In this document: piece by piece, positions 23,510-35,754 of the stretch | How positions within the stretch are numbered: position 1 is the first letter of the stretch | Layout of the letters: each line of letters begins with the position of its first letter | Assembly: GCA_032622095.1 (NCBI GenBank) | Contig: CP136062.1 | Coordinates: 157,724,875-157,788,874, forward strand | Direction of reading: 5' to 3' | DNA from: Siphonodentalium dalli | Taxonomy: Eukaryota > Mollusca > Scaphopoda > Gadilida > Siphonodentaliidae | DNA length: 64,000 nucleotides | The notes under the pieces: model-generated | Told to the model about the DNA's origin: nothing | What the model saw: the letters and a program-made list of their open reading frames with translations, nothing else | The model's database searches: none | Made by a program: the position numbers and the translations under genes

Positions 23510-25251
23510 ATGGACTCTACATTTGATAATTTGCAATTAGATCAAGAACTTGAAGAAGTAACTTGGGATAAAGTTTTAGCAAATTTAGAAGAATGGAATA
23601 GTGAATTTGAAGATACTACTGGTACTGGTAGTAGTAGTACTGCCAATTTGCATGTAGATATCCATCCTCCATTGACATTTTGCAGTGACATTCCAACTCC
23701 AAGCACTTATGCTACTGCCATTGCTACAGTCAGCACCACATAAACTAGTTCAGAACCCTCTGTTAGTAGGAACTGTGGTCGATTTAAGCACCTCTCTGAT
23801 GATGATGTTAACCAATTTAATTCTGAGCAGTGCAATAAAAACACCAAGAGGAAGACTGACTACGACACAAGACTTTTCTGTGAGTTTCTCCTCACCATGA
23901 ATGAACAGCGTCAGCCAGAGTTCATACCACCTGACAAACTGTGCGGATATATTTCCAATTTTCTGCTGTCCGTGAGAAAGAAAGATGGGTCGGAATATGA
24001 GCCAACCTCGCTGCGAGCGTTTATCTCATCACTTGACAGGCATTTACGATTGAATTCGTATCCGATTTCAATAATCGATGACCACCAGTTTTCTAAATGC
24101 AGAGAAACACTCAAAAGTAAGCAAAAACAGCTGAAGGCGATGGGCAAAGGTAACAAAGTGAATGTAGCTGACCCTATTTCTTCAGAAGATTTGGATAAGC
24201 TGTATGAAGCTCAAGTTCTCGGACCATTTACACCGAAATCACTAATGAACTCAATGTGGATGATATGTTAATTGCACTTTGGAATGAGGACTGGCATTGA
24301 AACACACTCACTCAGATGGGGCGATGTTGAACTTCGCGAGGATGGCAATGGTGAGGAATATATCGTTTATTCTCAAGAGAGGCAAACTAAAACTAGAACA
24401 GGTGAGAATCCACGTGACATTAGAAAAACAAAGCCCAGGGCCTACTCTATTGCTGATCCAACGAAGGACCCTGTCGCTCTTTATAAGTTGTTTGCTGATA
24501 AGAGACCGGGGGAAACCAAAGATCCTGACTGTCCTTTTTTCTTGGCTCTGAATCACCAAGGGTGGAGTAAGGGGAAACCATGGTATAAAAGAAATGCGTT
24601 GGGCCTAAATTACATATATGCCATCATGAAGAACATGCTCGACGATGCAAATCTGACAACAGATAAACGTTTGACACCATACAGCGTTCGTAAACATCTT
24701 GTGCAGACGCTGAACGACAAAGGTGTTCCAGCTCATCAAATCATTCAGATTTCCGGACACCGTAACGTCAACAGTTTGCTGAACTACTCGAAAATAAATC
24801 CCGTACAAAGTAAACAGATATCATCACTATTATCACATTCAGCTTCCACCGACAGCACGGGCAGGAATGAATCTGTACATGTATATGACATTTCTGAAAC
24901 GGAGCAAGTAGATAGGTCTACAGTGATAGATATTCCAGCCAATCCAGGCCAAAATTATACGCCAGTGAGTGTGCCTGATGACAATCGGAGCCCTACAGTC
25001 ATTGATATTCCGCATACAATTCTACGCCAGTGTCAGTGAATGTGCCTAATCGGAGTTCTATCGACAGTGGTTCATCGGGTATGTTATCGTCAATTTTCAC
25101 TGGGAACACTTTTCATGCACCCATCAATGTGTACTTACAGAGTTCACAGAACCAGAAAGTCATGATGAATGAAATGAATCTGAACACTAGTCCTGTTTCG
25201 GCCAAGCAGTATAAGCGAATTCGAAGGATTTATGACTCAGACAGTGATTGA
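23510..25251 (+). pseudogene. Crypton / DUF3504-like tyrosine recombinase, decayed
   Basis: A single frame starts at an ATG in good context (GAAATGG) at 23510. An acidic N-terminus (to ~residue 77) is followed by RFKHLSDDDVNQF and NTKRKTDYD motifs, then RKKDGSEYEPTSLRAF, the N-terminal core of Crypton-derived, KIAA1958/ZMYM2/QRICH1-like (DUF3504) proteins. The catalytic part has Arg in GMRTG (~residue 260), Arg in SVRKH (~394), GHR (~417) and a candidate nucleophile Tyr in NYSK (~426). TAA stops interrupt the frame at 23741-23743 and 24269-24271; the second lies just before the catalytic Arg. Near 25015-25025 a frameshift moves the C-terminal tail (FTGNTFHAPINVYL, ending DSDSD) into the next frame, ending at 25251. 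With both stops and the shift read through, the full protein architecture is preserved, so the copy died recently. Cryptons lack TIRs, consistent with none being found. Splicing around the first stop is possible but not evident. Confidence 0.85.
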
Positions 25252-25917
25252 ATTGATTTGTTTTAAAATGTTGTATTTTATCGATAACAAATAATTTAAT
25301 ACACAAAGCTACTCGCGAGCAAAGTTCTAAAATATTTGATAGAATCATTCATGGAAGAAGATAACGATTTGAAAACTTCCGACTTTCGTGAACTTTAATT
25401 TCAATAATTTTAGTTATTTGACTGTTTAATGTTACAAGTTTGAATTAGTTTAGCTGGCCTATCATTCGCCATATGCGTATTGTATGATAACAGTCAACCA
25501 ACCTATTTACTTGTTACACATTTCGTCAAAATCCAACACGATTTCTCCAACTCGAAAAAGTTTAATTCCTAAAACGGAAGTTATTTGTTAGCGATAAAAA
25601 CACAATGGCCGATCGATAGCTTGTGAGCCATGTGCTTTCTCGCTAAATAAAGACTTAAAATGTTCATAAACTGTTATTTAATTGTTATAATGTTAACTAA
25701 ACTTGTTTTATTATATTTTCTTATCATTAAATTATGTATACATTAATTTTCTCACATCATTTCAGAATAAAACAATGGGGACTATTTTTTATGGCGGATA
25801 TGCTCGATATTTGTCATTCAGTAGTGAACAAATCAATTGATGGAATGTAAACAAAATGCAAATGTCGAAGCTTTGTAACAGTTTGAAGTGAACTGTGGGA
25901 CAAACTAGCAGTTTTGG
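25252..25917. other. Spacer between recombinase pseudogene and the 4.82-kb array
   Basis: AT-rich with no recognised gene. It presumably includes the 3' end of the recombinase element; its boundary is not visible. Confidence 0.45.
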
Positions 25918-25954
25918 GGCCGTTTATAACGTAGCGCATATAATAAAAAGAAAA

Positions 25955-26107
25955 CCTACGGGTTTTGGTTGAATACCCGAATTATCTCATTCGTGGGTGC
26001 AATGAAGTACAGAATTTCCACTCGCGGCTTGCAGCCGCTCGTGGAAATTCTGTACTTCCTTGCACCCACTCATGAGATAATTCGGGTATTCAACCAAAAC
26101 TCGTAGG
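25955..26107. repeat. 153-bp palindrome, unit 1
   Basis: Arms of about 67 bp begin CCTACGGGTTTTGGTTGAAT and end in the reverse complement (...CCAAAACTCGTAGG). The centre, GCGGCTTGCAGCCGC, is itself palindromic, so the whole segment can extrude as one long hairpin. Only a few mismatches. Confidence 0.9.
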
Positions 26108-28273
26108 TATTCTCTATTTACCACTTTTTAAGGGCAAAATTGGAACCTCCCACCGAAGATGGCTGCCAAAATGGCCACCTGAAGTGGAAATATGACGTTT
26201 TTCAATACTACCTTCTAGATCAGTTTCTGACTTATTTTGAATTGTTGATGTTAACTGATAATTACAGTAACGAATTATGCTATTATTGTGGTCCCAACCC
26301 CTTCCGATCCCTCAAAAATTCGATTTTTCAGAACGCAGTATAAAATTTCACAAGAGTTAGAGTTGGGGTTATAGTCACATTTCAACACAAACTGAGCAGA
26401 ACTATGTATATAAGTGAGGCCTACCATTACTTATGAATATTCCAACTCAATGAAACCAAATTTGTCACTTTGGCTCAAAATAGCGGCCAAATTGTGGGAA
26501 ATGGTATATATTGCCCAGCTTGTGCTGCAATCGCTTACACGTTGTCGTTGAAGTATAAAATAGGATATTCTGACTTCAATAAGGCAATTACTAATATTCC
26601 TGATGCACCTTGGTTAACTGTTACTATTGCAACCATTGACATTACTGGACTCGTTGGAATGTTCTCTCACAAGACACACACTTGAGATAAAAAAAAAAAA
26701 CTTTTACGGTTTGGACCATTTTTTCCTAATAAAATAGAACTATGTTTGGTACGGAAGGAGGTTATTGTTTTTTATCTATCTTAAATGTGTTAGTGATGTG
26801 TTTATAGACCAAATTACTGAAGATGACGTGCAAAATGACGATTAAATCTGGTAAAAAGGTAATACGGTCAAATTTCGTGATACTTTAGTGATAATACGGG
26901 CATATTTTGTTGAGCAAAATGTTGATAAATAACAAGTTTTGGGAAATTTGATACCATTGTTGACAGGGTTAGCATTATTTTGTTGCAATAAATCGATTCT
27001 GATAACTAAAGCGTATTTTGAAGAAATGTTGTTATTCTTGTATCTTGATGGTATGGGGACCGACTGATCGGATTGAGTACCTTTAAATTGGAGCCTATTA
27101 AGCCCAGTATTGAACTCTATGTAACATTCAATAAAAACTAAAATAGTACTTGTGCAATATGCATTGGTTTTCAGAAGAATTCGGAAATGTTCAGAGTATG
27201 TATATTGGTCTACATTATATCTAAAATCAGATTTAACTATGTCATCGCCTACACAAAGCAGTCATATATTTGATCCTCTGGAAAGTCTGTGGGTTCTATC
27301 AGATATGGGTATATGAACTACTTTGACTAATGCGTTAGTTGGTTATTAAATATGTTAGTTGATTAATAACTAAATGTTTTGTTTTGTCATGAGAGATGAC
27401 AAATTGGTTTTAAATAATTTAATTTTGCCGAAAACTTCCTTTTGGGATTCTGGCCATGGTTTTGAAAGGAAATGGACAAAACTTTGTAAGGGACTATAAT
27501 ATGACGTGTGGCTACTTTGGTCTGTTAGCATCCATATCCCGTTGGACTTTTGCTCTATATACGCTGATATTACTTTCAATGTGTTGACAAATGCGCCCCT
27601 AGTGCATACATATGACAATTGTTTAACTTATTATCTGAACATTTCCCAAGGGAAAATATTCCTGTCAATGAGTATTTAGTTCAGAAAGTGTTGTATGATA
27701 CTAATGAAATGAAGACAACTGTCCCTAATACAATGATGTTTGCACCATCAGAGAAAGACGTCTTGAAATTCGCTGTCGCCAATCATTTGAATAATTTCCT
27801 TGACATATTCTTATTGGTGGTTGGAAACGTTGTGGCCAATATATTGTATAGCTATATACCAGGAATAAAATAATGGATCGTTGCTTGTAAAATAATGTAC
27901 GATCGCGACAATAACCATCCATTATCCTATAAACTGTACTCGATGAACAAAAGAGTGACGTCATAGCCATGTTTTAATAGGTAATATACTAATTAATTGT
28001 TGTATATGCCAGCCATCTTCCATCGTCATTTCTGTATAATAACTTGTGCTATCAGAATTTAATAGCTTCTCGCCTCCAAGAAAAATAAAATATCAGCAGA
28101 GCAGATTCCAATATCAACATAATTATGCAAAATTAACCGGGGTTTATGCATAACAATGACAGATAGAATATATCAATGCCAATTATATGTCAAATAAACT
28201 GGCGATGGTGTGAGAGGATACATACAGAAAGTTCACTGTACAGTATAGACAACATTATTATCTGAACTAGAAC

Positions 28274-28751
28274 TTAAAGGTACTCAATCCGATCAGAGGG
28301 TCCTATATTACTATTTATTTGGCTTTAGGGGTAAAAAACTATTTGATTCGAGTCGAGGAACACACCCATCAAAGCTCAGAGTGATTAGATATCGATTTTT
28401 GAAATCTATTAATTTTCGGAGATCTGTCCCACAAGCTAGCAGAACCACGTGCTCAAAACGGACAAATTGCTGGTGTAAGACGGATAACTCTAAAATGAAG
28501 TGCTTACTATTAACAATAATAACCACTTGATTTTAGAGTTATTCATCTTACACCCACAATGTGTCTGTTTTGATCACGTGGTTCTGCCAACTTGTGGGCT
28601 ATATCTCTGAAAATTAATATGTTTCAAAAATCGATATCTAATCACCTTGAGCTTTGATGGGTGGGTTCCTCGACTCGAATCAAATAATTGTTATCCCCAA
28701 AGCCAAAGAAATAGTAATATAGGACCCTCTGATCGGATTGAGTACCTTTAA
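28274..28751. mobile_element. Foldback element P (478 bp), unit 1
   Basis: Nearly the whole element is a palindrome. It begins TTAA-AGGTACTCAATCCGATCAGA and ends with the exact reverse complement; arms are about 235 bp with centre near 28510 (ACTCTAAAATGAAG against CTTGATTTTAGAGT). Both ends sit on TTAA. The left arm is the left half of the element at 21379-21840, so this derivative looks like two left halves joined head to head. No coding capacity. Confidence 0.85.
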
Positions 28752-29784
28752 GTGCTCTATCTCCAATTTTTCATTTTTGTGGGCAATCGAGTTTAAAGTT
28801 TAAAGTTCTATGTTCTCATTCTGTTTTGGAAGATAGTACACAGCGGGTATGATAGCTGGTGTAAAAATACTATTATATGACGAGTTTCGAGACAAAACAT
28901 ATGATATCTTGGGTGTATAATCACGAAAAAACACTTTGAATATAGAACAAAATTGTGTAAAAAAGTTCTGTTTGTATTCCCTACTAGAGTGGTTTTCGTG
29001 TTTTTAAATCAGATAAACGTGCAAAAAACCCAAAATCACGCCATTTTCTGAGTTATTTTAACAAATAATCATCCTAGAAATAAAATGTTCACAGTTCACA
29101 CCTACGAATTAGAAAGCATTATCTTCAACTAGAATGCACTCACTGGAGCTGCCTATACTTGCGCCCATCAAACATTTGGCATGTTGTGTGGTGTTCTTGC
29201 CAACAACAGTTTGAACCACGGGTGCTGGCCCCTCGTTTGAGAGATCGATAACAAAAATCTAGATATCAAATCTCTTTTCATCCATCGCTGAAAAAATAGT
29301 TGTGTGTACGGACATAATATCCCTGTTATGATGATATGGGCCCCAGTTGGCTGCATATTAGGAACGATAACTCTATCCGATCTAATTACAGGTGAGACAT
29401 ATTGGTAGTGTTTTTTACCTGTTAACCAACTATCAGATTTAGGCCACTCCAATTTCATGGTGTATTATCTACATGTATATTACGTGAGGACCTTGATGGG
29501 GATAGCTTCAGTCTTGAATGTTAAAGTGACACACTGCGCTCGCTGAACGAAGTCTCTCCATGTGAACGATGTATTATCTACATTTATCAAGTAATTTGGC
29601 CATAAAAGCAGTTTCATAATTATCGGTAATACTGAGACACGTTTAATATCAGCGCGTGCGATGACGTCACGGCGTTCTTCAAATAACTTGCGATCGCTGT
29701 AGTTTATGATTGTTGTTTTCGATGAATATTGCGCGTTGCTACGGGTTTATTTGATCATGTGATAAAAGGTATCACACACTCGTC

Positions 29785-29896
29785 CTATTTTATACGTAAT
29801 TTATCAACCTCGTCCTCTAAATTATATTTGAGCCTCGGTAAACCTCGGCTCAAATCGAATTTAGTGAACTCGGTTGATAAATTACGTATAAAATAG
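29785..29896. repeat. 112-bp hairpin, unit 1
   Basis: Outer arms CTATTTTATACGTAATTTAT and their reverse complement, inner arms TTTGAGCC / GGCTCAAA around TCGGTAAACCTC. Imperfect in the middle; equivalent positions in all four units. Confidence 0.85.
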
Positions 29897-30243
29897 AAAC
29901 TCATGTGAGATCCTCTATGTATATCACGTGATGACCTCGATGAACGATGGGCAGCTTCCGCCCTGAATATTAAAGGGACAAAATGCACTCAGTATTTGAA
30001 TATTAAAGGGACAATATGCTCTCACGGGGGATGATTGTTAAAGTGACACAATGCACTCACTATGGATGAATGTTAAAGTGACACTAGGCACTCACTGTGG
30101 GATAATGTTAAAGTGACATTCGCATTGAAAACTTCAAAAACTTCAAACGCGTTGACGTGCGCGTTACTAGGACTGAGCCGCAGTGTATAAGGGTATACGT
30201 CTTGGATGGTAATTTGGCGCCTATAAAAATGACTAAGTTTTTT

Positions 30244-30387
30244 GAAATTTGTGAAGTTTTTGAAATATTTGAAATTTTTGAAGTTTTTGAAATTTTTGAA
30301 GTTTTTTTAATTTTTGAAGTTTTTGAACTTTTTGAAATTTTTGAACTTTTTGAAATCTTTGAAGTTTTTGAAATTTTTGAAATTTTC
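30244..30387. repeat. 9-bp minisatellite, unit 1 (16 copies)
   Basis: Units GAAATTTTT, GAAGTTTTT and GAACTTTTT. Because 9 bp is three codons, plus-strand frames read Phe-Glu-Ile/Val and minus-strand frames Ile-Ser-Lys-type repeats; these are by-products of the period. Confidence 0.9.
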
Positions 30388-30780
30388 AATATTGTTCATT
30401 TATGAACGATTTATTACCAAAATACTTTACATTTTGTACTTCCGGTATGACATAACATATTCCCGGAAGAACAGACAAAGATCCGGACAGAAAACATTAC
30501 TTGCGTCCAGCATGGACTGGCGCAAGTAACTAGTCATTTCGCTGGCACTCTGCCAAATTCGGTACCTTTGCTTTCTATTGAAGGTGAGAGGTATAACATT
30601 TTAACTCTGAAATTTTGTTAATCACGTGGTATAAAATAAATAGTTTCATTGGTACACAGTGTAGATAGAAAAGTGAGTGTTTGAGTTGGAACAGATTTAC
30701 ACAGCCTCTCATTCAAATTTGAAATTTGTTAGACACGATATCTGGCCGTTTATAACGTAGCGCATATAATAAAAAGAAAA

Positions 30781-30933
30781 CCTACGGGTTTTGGTTGAAT
30801 ACCCGAATTATCTCATTCGTAGGTGCAAGGAAGTACAGAATTTCCACTCACGGCTTGCAGCCGCTCGTGGAAATTCTGTACTTCCTTGCACCCACTCATG
30901 AGATAATTCGGGTATTCAACCAAAACTCGTAGG
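30781..30933. repeat. 153-bp palindrome, unit 2
   Basis: Same structure as at 25955, with GCAAGGAAG restoring one arm match and CACTCACGG at the centre. Confidence 0.9.
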
Positions 30934-33099
30934 TATTCTCTATTTACCACTTTTTAAGGGCAAAATTGGAACCTCCCACCGAAGATGGCTGCCAAAATGG
31001 CCACCTGAAGTGGACATATGACGTTTTTCAATACTACCTTCTAGATCAGTTTCTGACTTATTTTGAATTGTTGATGTTAACTGATAATTACAGTAACGAA
31101 TTATGCTATTATTGTGGTCCCAACCCCTTCCGATCCCTCAAAAATTCGATTTTTCAGAACGCAGTATAAAATTTCACAAGAGTTAGAGTTGGGGTTATAG
31201 TCACATTTCAACACAAACTGAGCAGAACTATGTATATAAGTGAGGCCTACCATTACTTATGAATATTCCAACTCAATGAAACCAAATTTGTCACTTTGGC
31301 TCAAAATAGCGGCCAAATTGTGGGAAATGGTATATATTGCCCAGCTTGTGCTGCAATCGCTTACACGTTGTCGTTGAAGTATAAAATAGGATATTCTGAC
31401 TTCAATAAGGCAATTACTAATATTCCTGATGCACCTTGGTTAACTGTTACTATTGCAACCATTGACATTACTGGACTCGTTGGAATGTTCTCTCACAAGA
31501 CACACACTTGAGATAAAAAAAAAAAACTTTTACGGTTTGGACCATTTTTTCCTAATAAAATGGAACTATGTTTGGTACGGAAGGAGGTTATTGTTTTTTA
31601 TCTATCTTAAATGTGTTAGTGATGTGTTTTTAGACCAAATTACTGAAGATAACGTGCAAAATGACGATTAAATCTGGTAAAAAGGTAATACGGTCAAATT
31701 TCGTGATACTTTAGTGATAATACGGGCATATTTTGTTGAGCAAAATGTTGATAAATAACAAGTTTTGGGAAATTTGATACCATTGTTGACAGGGTTAGCA
31801 TTATTTTGTTGCAATAAATCGATTCTGATAACTAAAGCGTATTTTGAAGAAATGTTGTTATTCTTGTATCTTGATGGTATGGGGACCGACTGATCGGATT
31901 GAGTACCTTTAAATTGGAGCCTATTAAGCCCAGTATTGAACTCTATGTAACATTCAATAAAAACTAAAATAGTACTTGTGCAATATGCATTGGTTTTCAG
32001 AAGAATTCGGAAATGTTCAGAGTATGTATATTGGTCTCCATTATATCTAAAATCAGATTTAACTATGTCATCGCCTACACAAAGCAGTCATATATTTGAT
32101 CCTCTGGAAAGTCTGTGGGTTCTATCAGATATGGGTATATGAACTACTTTGACTAATGCGTTAGTTGGTTATTAAATATGTTAGTTCATTAATAACTAAA
32201 TATTTTGTTGTGTCATGAGAGATGACAAATTGGTTTTAAATAATTTAATTTTGCCGAAAACTTCCTTTTGGGATTCTGGCCATGGTTTTGAAAGGAAATG
32301 GACAAAACTTTGTAAGGGACTATAATATGACGTGTGGCTACTTTGGTCTGTTAGCATCCATATCCCATTGGACTTTTGCTCTATATACGCTGATATTACT
32401 TTCAATGTGTTGACAAATGCGCCCCTAGTGCATACATATGACAATTGTTTAACTTATTATCTGAACATTTCCCAAGGGAAAATATTCCTGTCAATGAGTA
32501 TTTAGTTCAGAAAGTGTTGTATGATACTAATGAAATGAAGACAACTGTCCCTAATACAATGATTTTTGCACCATCAGAGAAAGACGTCTTGAAATTCGCT
32601 GTCGCCAATCATTTGAATAATTTCCTTGACATATTCGTATTGGTGGTTGGAAACGTTGTGGCCAATATATTGTATAGCTATATACCAGGAATAAAATAAT
32701 GGATCGTTGCTTGTAAAATAATGTACGATCGCGACAATAACCATCCATTATCCTATAAACTGTACTCGATGAACAAAAGAGTGACGTCATAGCCATGTTT
32801 TAATAGGTAATATACTAATTAATTGTTGTATATGCCAGCCATCTTCCATCGTCATTTCTGTATAATAACTTGTGCTATCAGAATTTAATAGCTTCTCGCC
32901 TCCAAGAAAAATAAAATATCAGCAGAGCAGATTCCAATATCAACATAATTATGCAAAATTAACCGGGGTTTATGCATAACAATGACAGATAGAATATATC
33001 AATGCCAATTATATGTCAAATAAACTGGCGATGGTGTGAGAGGATACATACAGAAAGTTCACTGTACAGTATAGACAACATTATTATCTGAACTAGAAC

Positions 33100-33577
33100 T
33101 TAAAGGTACTCAATCCGATCAGAGGGTCCTATATTACTATTTATTTGGCTTTAGGGGTAAAAAACTATTTGATTCGAGTCGAGGAACACACCCATCAAAG
33201 CTCAGAGTGATTAGATATCGATTTTTGAAATCTATTAATTTTCGGAGATCTGTCCCACAAGCTAGCAGAACCACGTGCTCAAAACGGACAAATTGCTGGT
33301 GTAAGACGGATAACTCTAAAATGAAGTGCTTACTATTAACAATAATAACCACTTGATTTTAGAGTTATTCATCTTACACCCACAATGTGTCTGTTTTGAT
33401 CACGTGGTTCTGCCAACTTGTGGGCTATATCTCTGAAAATTAATATGTTTCAAAAATCGATATCTAATCACCTTGAGCTTTGATGGGTGGGTTCCTCGAC
33501 TCGAATCAAATAATTGTTATCCCCAAAGCCAAAGAAATAGTAATATAGGACCCTCTGATCGGATTGAGTACCTTTAA
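33100..33577. mobile_element. Foldback element P, unit 2
   Basis: Same 478-bp palindrome, at the equivalent position in the tandem unit, so it was inserted before amplification. Confidence 0.85.
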
Positions 33578-34605
33578 GTGCTCTATCTCCAATTTTTCAT
33601 TTTTGTGGGCAATCGAGTTTAAAGTTTAAAGTTCACATGTTCTCATTCTGTTTTGGAAGATAGTACACAGCGGGTATGATAGCTGGTGTAAAAATACTAT
33701 TATATGACGAGTTTCGAGACAAAACATATGATATCTTGGGTGTATAATCACGAAAAAACACTTTGAATATAGAACAAAATTGTGTAAAAAAGTTCTGTTT
33801 GTATTCCCTACTAGAGTGGTTTTCGTGTTTTTAAATCAGATAAACGTGCAAAAAACCCAAAATCACGCCATTTTCTGAGTTATTTTAACAAATAATCATC
33901 CTAGAAATAAAATGTTCACAGTTCACACCTACGAATTAGAAAGCATTATCTTCAACTAGAATGCACTCACTGGAGCTGCCTATACTTGCGCCCATCAAAC
34001 ATTTGGCATGTTGTGTGGTGTCTTGCCAACAACAGTTTGAACCACGGGTGCTGGCCCCTCGTTTGAGAGATCGATAACAAAAATCTAGATATCAAATCTC
34101 TGTTCATCCATCGCTGAAATAGTTGTGTGTACGGACATAATATCCCTGTTATGATGATATGGGCCCCAGTTGATGCATATTAGGAACGATAACACTATCC
34201 GATCTAATTACAGGTGAGACATATTGGTAGTGTTTTTTACCTGTTAACCAACTATCAGATTTAGGCCACTCCAATGCATGGTGTATTATCTACATGTATA
34301 TTACGTGAGGACCTTGATGGGGATAGCTTCAGTCTTGAATGTTAAAGTGACACACTGCGCTCGCTGAACGAAGTCTCTCCATGTGAACGATGTATTATCT
34401 ACATTTATCACTTAATTTGGCCATAAAAGCAGTTTCATAATTATCGGTAATACTGAGACACGTTTAATATCAGCGCGTGCGATGACGTCACGGCGTTCTT
34501 CAAATAACTTGCGATCGCTGTAGTTTATGATTGTTGTTTTCGATGAATATTGCGCGTTGCTACGGGTTTATTTGATCATGTGATAAAAGGTATCACACAC
34601 TCGTC

Positions 34606-34717
34606 CTATTTTATACGTAATTTATCAACCTCGTCCTCTAAATTATATTTGAGCCTCGGTAAACCTCGGCTCAAATCGAATTTAGTGAACTCGGTTGATA
34701 AATTACGTATAAAATAG
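34606..34717. repeat. 112-bp hairpin, unit 2
   Basis: Same as the hairpin at 29785. Confidence 0.85.
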
Positions 34718-35064
34718 AAACTCATGTGAGATCCTCTATGTATATCACGTGATGACCTCGATGAACGATGGGCAGCTTCCGCCCTGAATATTAAAGGGAC
34801 AAAATGCACTCAGTATTTGAATATTAAAGGGACAATATGCTCTCACGGGGGATGATTGTTAAAGTGACACAATGCACTCACTATGGATGAATGTTAAAGT
34901 GACACTAGGCACTCACTGTGGGATAATGTTAAAGTGACATTCGCATTGAAAACTTCAAAAACTTCAAACGCGTTGACGTGCGCGTTACTAGGACTGAGCC
35001 GCAGTGTATAAGGGTATACGTCTTGGATGGTAATTTGGCGCCTATAAAAATGACTAAGTTTTTT

Positions 35065-35208
35065 GAAATTTGTGAAGTTTTTGAAATATTTGAAATTTTT
35101 GAAGTTTTTGAAATTTTTGAAGTTTTTTTAATTTTTGAAGTTTTTGAAGTTTTTGAAATTTTTTAACTTTTTGAAATCTTTGAAGTTTTTGAAATTTTTG
35201 AAATTTTC
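35065..35208. repeat. 9-bp minisatellite, unit 2 (16 copies)
   Basis: As in unit 1, with a GAAATTTTTT-AAC variant shared with unit 4 that creates a stop in the plus frame. Confidence 0.9.
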
Positions 35209-35601
35209 AATATTGTTCATTTATGAACGATTTATTACCAAAATACTTTACATTTTGTACTTCCGGTATGACATAACATATTCCCGGAAGGACAGACAAA
35301 GATCCGGACAGAAAACATTACTTGCGTCCAGCATGGACTGGCGCAAGTAACTAGTCATTTCGCTGGCACTCTGCCAAATTCGGTACCTTTGCTTTCTATT
35401 GAAGGTGAGAGGTATAACATTTTAACTCTGAAATTTTGTTAATCACGTGGTATAAAATAAATAGTTTCATTGGTACACAGTGTAGATAGAAAAGTGAGTG
35501 TTTGAGTTGGAACAGATTTACACAGCCTCTCATTCAAATTTGATATTTGTTAGACACGATATCTGGCCGTTTATAACGTAGCGCATATAATAAAAAGAAA
35601 A

Positions 35602-35754
35602 CCTACGGGTTTTGGTTGAATACCCGAATTATCTCATTCGTGGGTGCAAGGAAGTACAGAATTTCCACTCACGGCTTGCAGCCGCTCGTGGAAATTCTGT
35701 ACTTCCTTGCACCCACTCATGAGATAATTCGGGTATTCAACCAAAACTCGTAGG
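35602..35754. repeat. 153-bp palindrome, unit 3
   Basis: Same structure as in unit 2. Confidence 0.9.

Larger units (their letters stand above)
25918..30743 (+). repeat. 4.82-kb tandem unit, copy 1 of 4
   Basis: Starts GGCCGTTTATAACGTAGCGC and ends ...AGACACGATATCT, immediately followed by the next copy. Contents in order: a 153-bp palindrome; a segment with short open frames (26140-26343, 26470-26685) and an A-run; the truncated right half of element P (ending CTGATCGGATTGAGTACC-TTTA near 27091); two back-to-back short open frames (27618-27370 minus, 27619-27873 plus); a complete foldback element P; a ~1-kb AT-rich stretch; a 112-bp hairpin; four 'TTAAAGTGACA'-type direct repeats (29990-30120); and a 9-bp minisatellite. 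The short open frames vary among copies by amino-acid-changing substitutions, so coding function is unlikely. This copy has private variants (GCAATGAAG in the palindrome, CCCGTTGG near 27540). Confidence 0.93.
30744..35564 (+). repeat. 4.82-kb tandem unit, copy 2 of 4
   Basis: Same order as copy 1, 4821 bp. Shares with copy 4, against 1 and 3: AAAATGGAACTATG, GTTTTTAGACC, AGTTGATGCATATT, AAATTTTTTAAC in the 9-bp minisatellite, and TTTGATATTTG near its end. Confidence 0.93.

Noticed and set aside
27619-27873. 84-codon open frame conserved in all four tandem units
   Set aside because: It starts at TTG, and the few differences between copies (Met/Ile/Leu, Leu/Val) change amino acids, so no sign of protein-level constraint. 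Conservation reflects recent duplication.
28311-28526. 71-codon minus-strand frame conserved in four copies
   Set aside because: Lies within one arm and the centre of the foldback element.
30157-30405. Phe-Glu or Ser-Lys repeat proteins over the 9-bp array
   Set aside because: Product of a three-codon repeat period; frames break or change length between the four unit copies.
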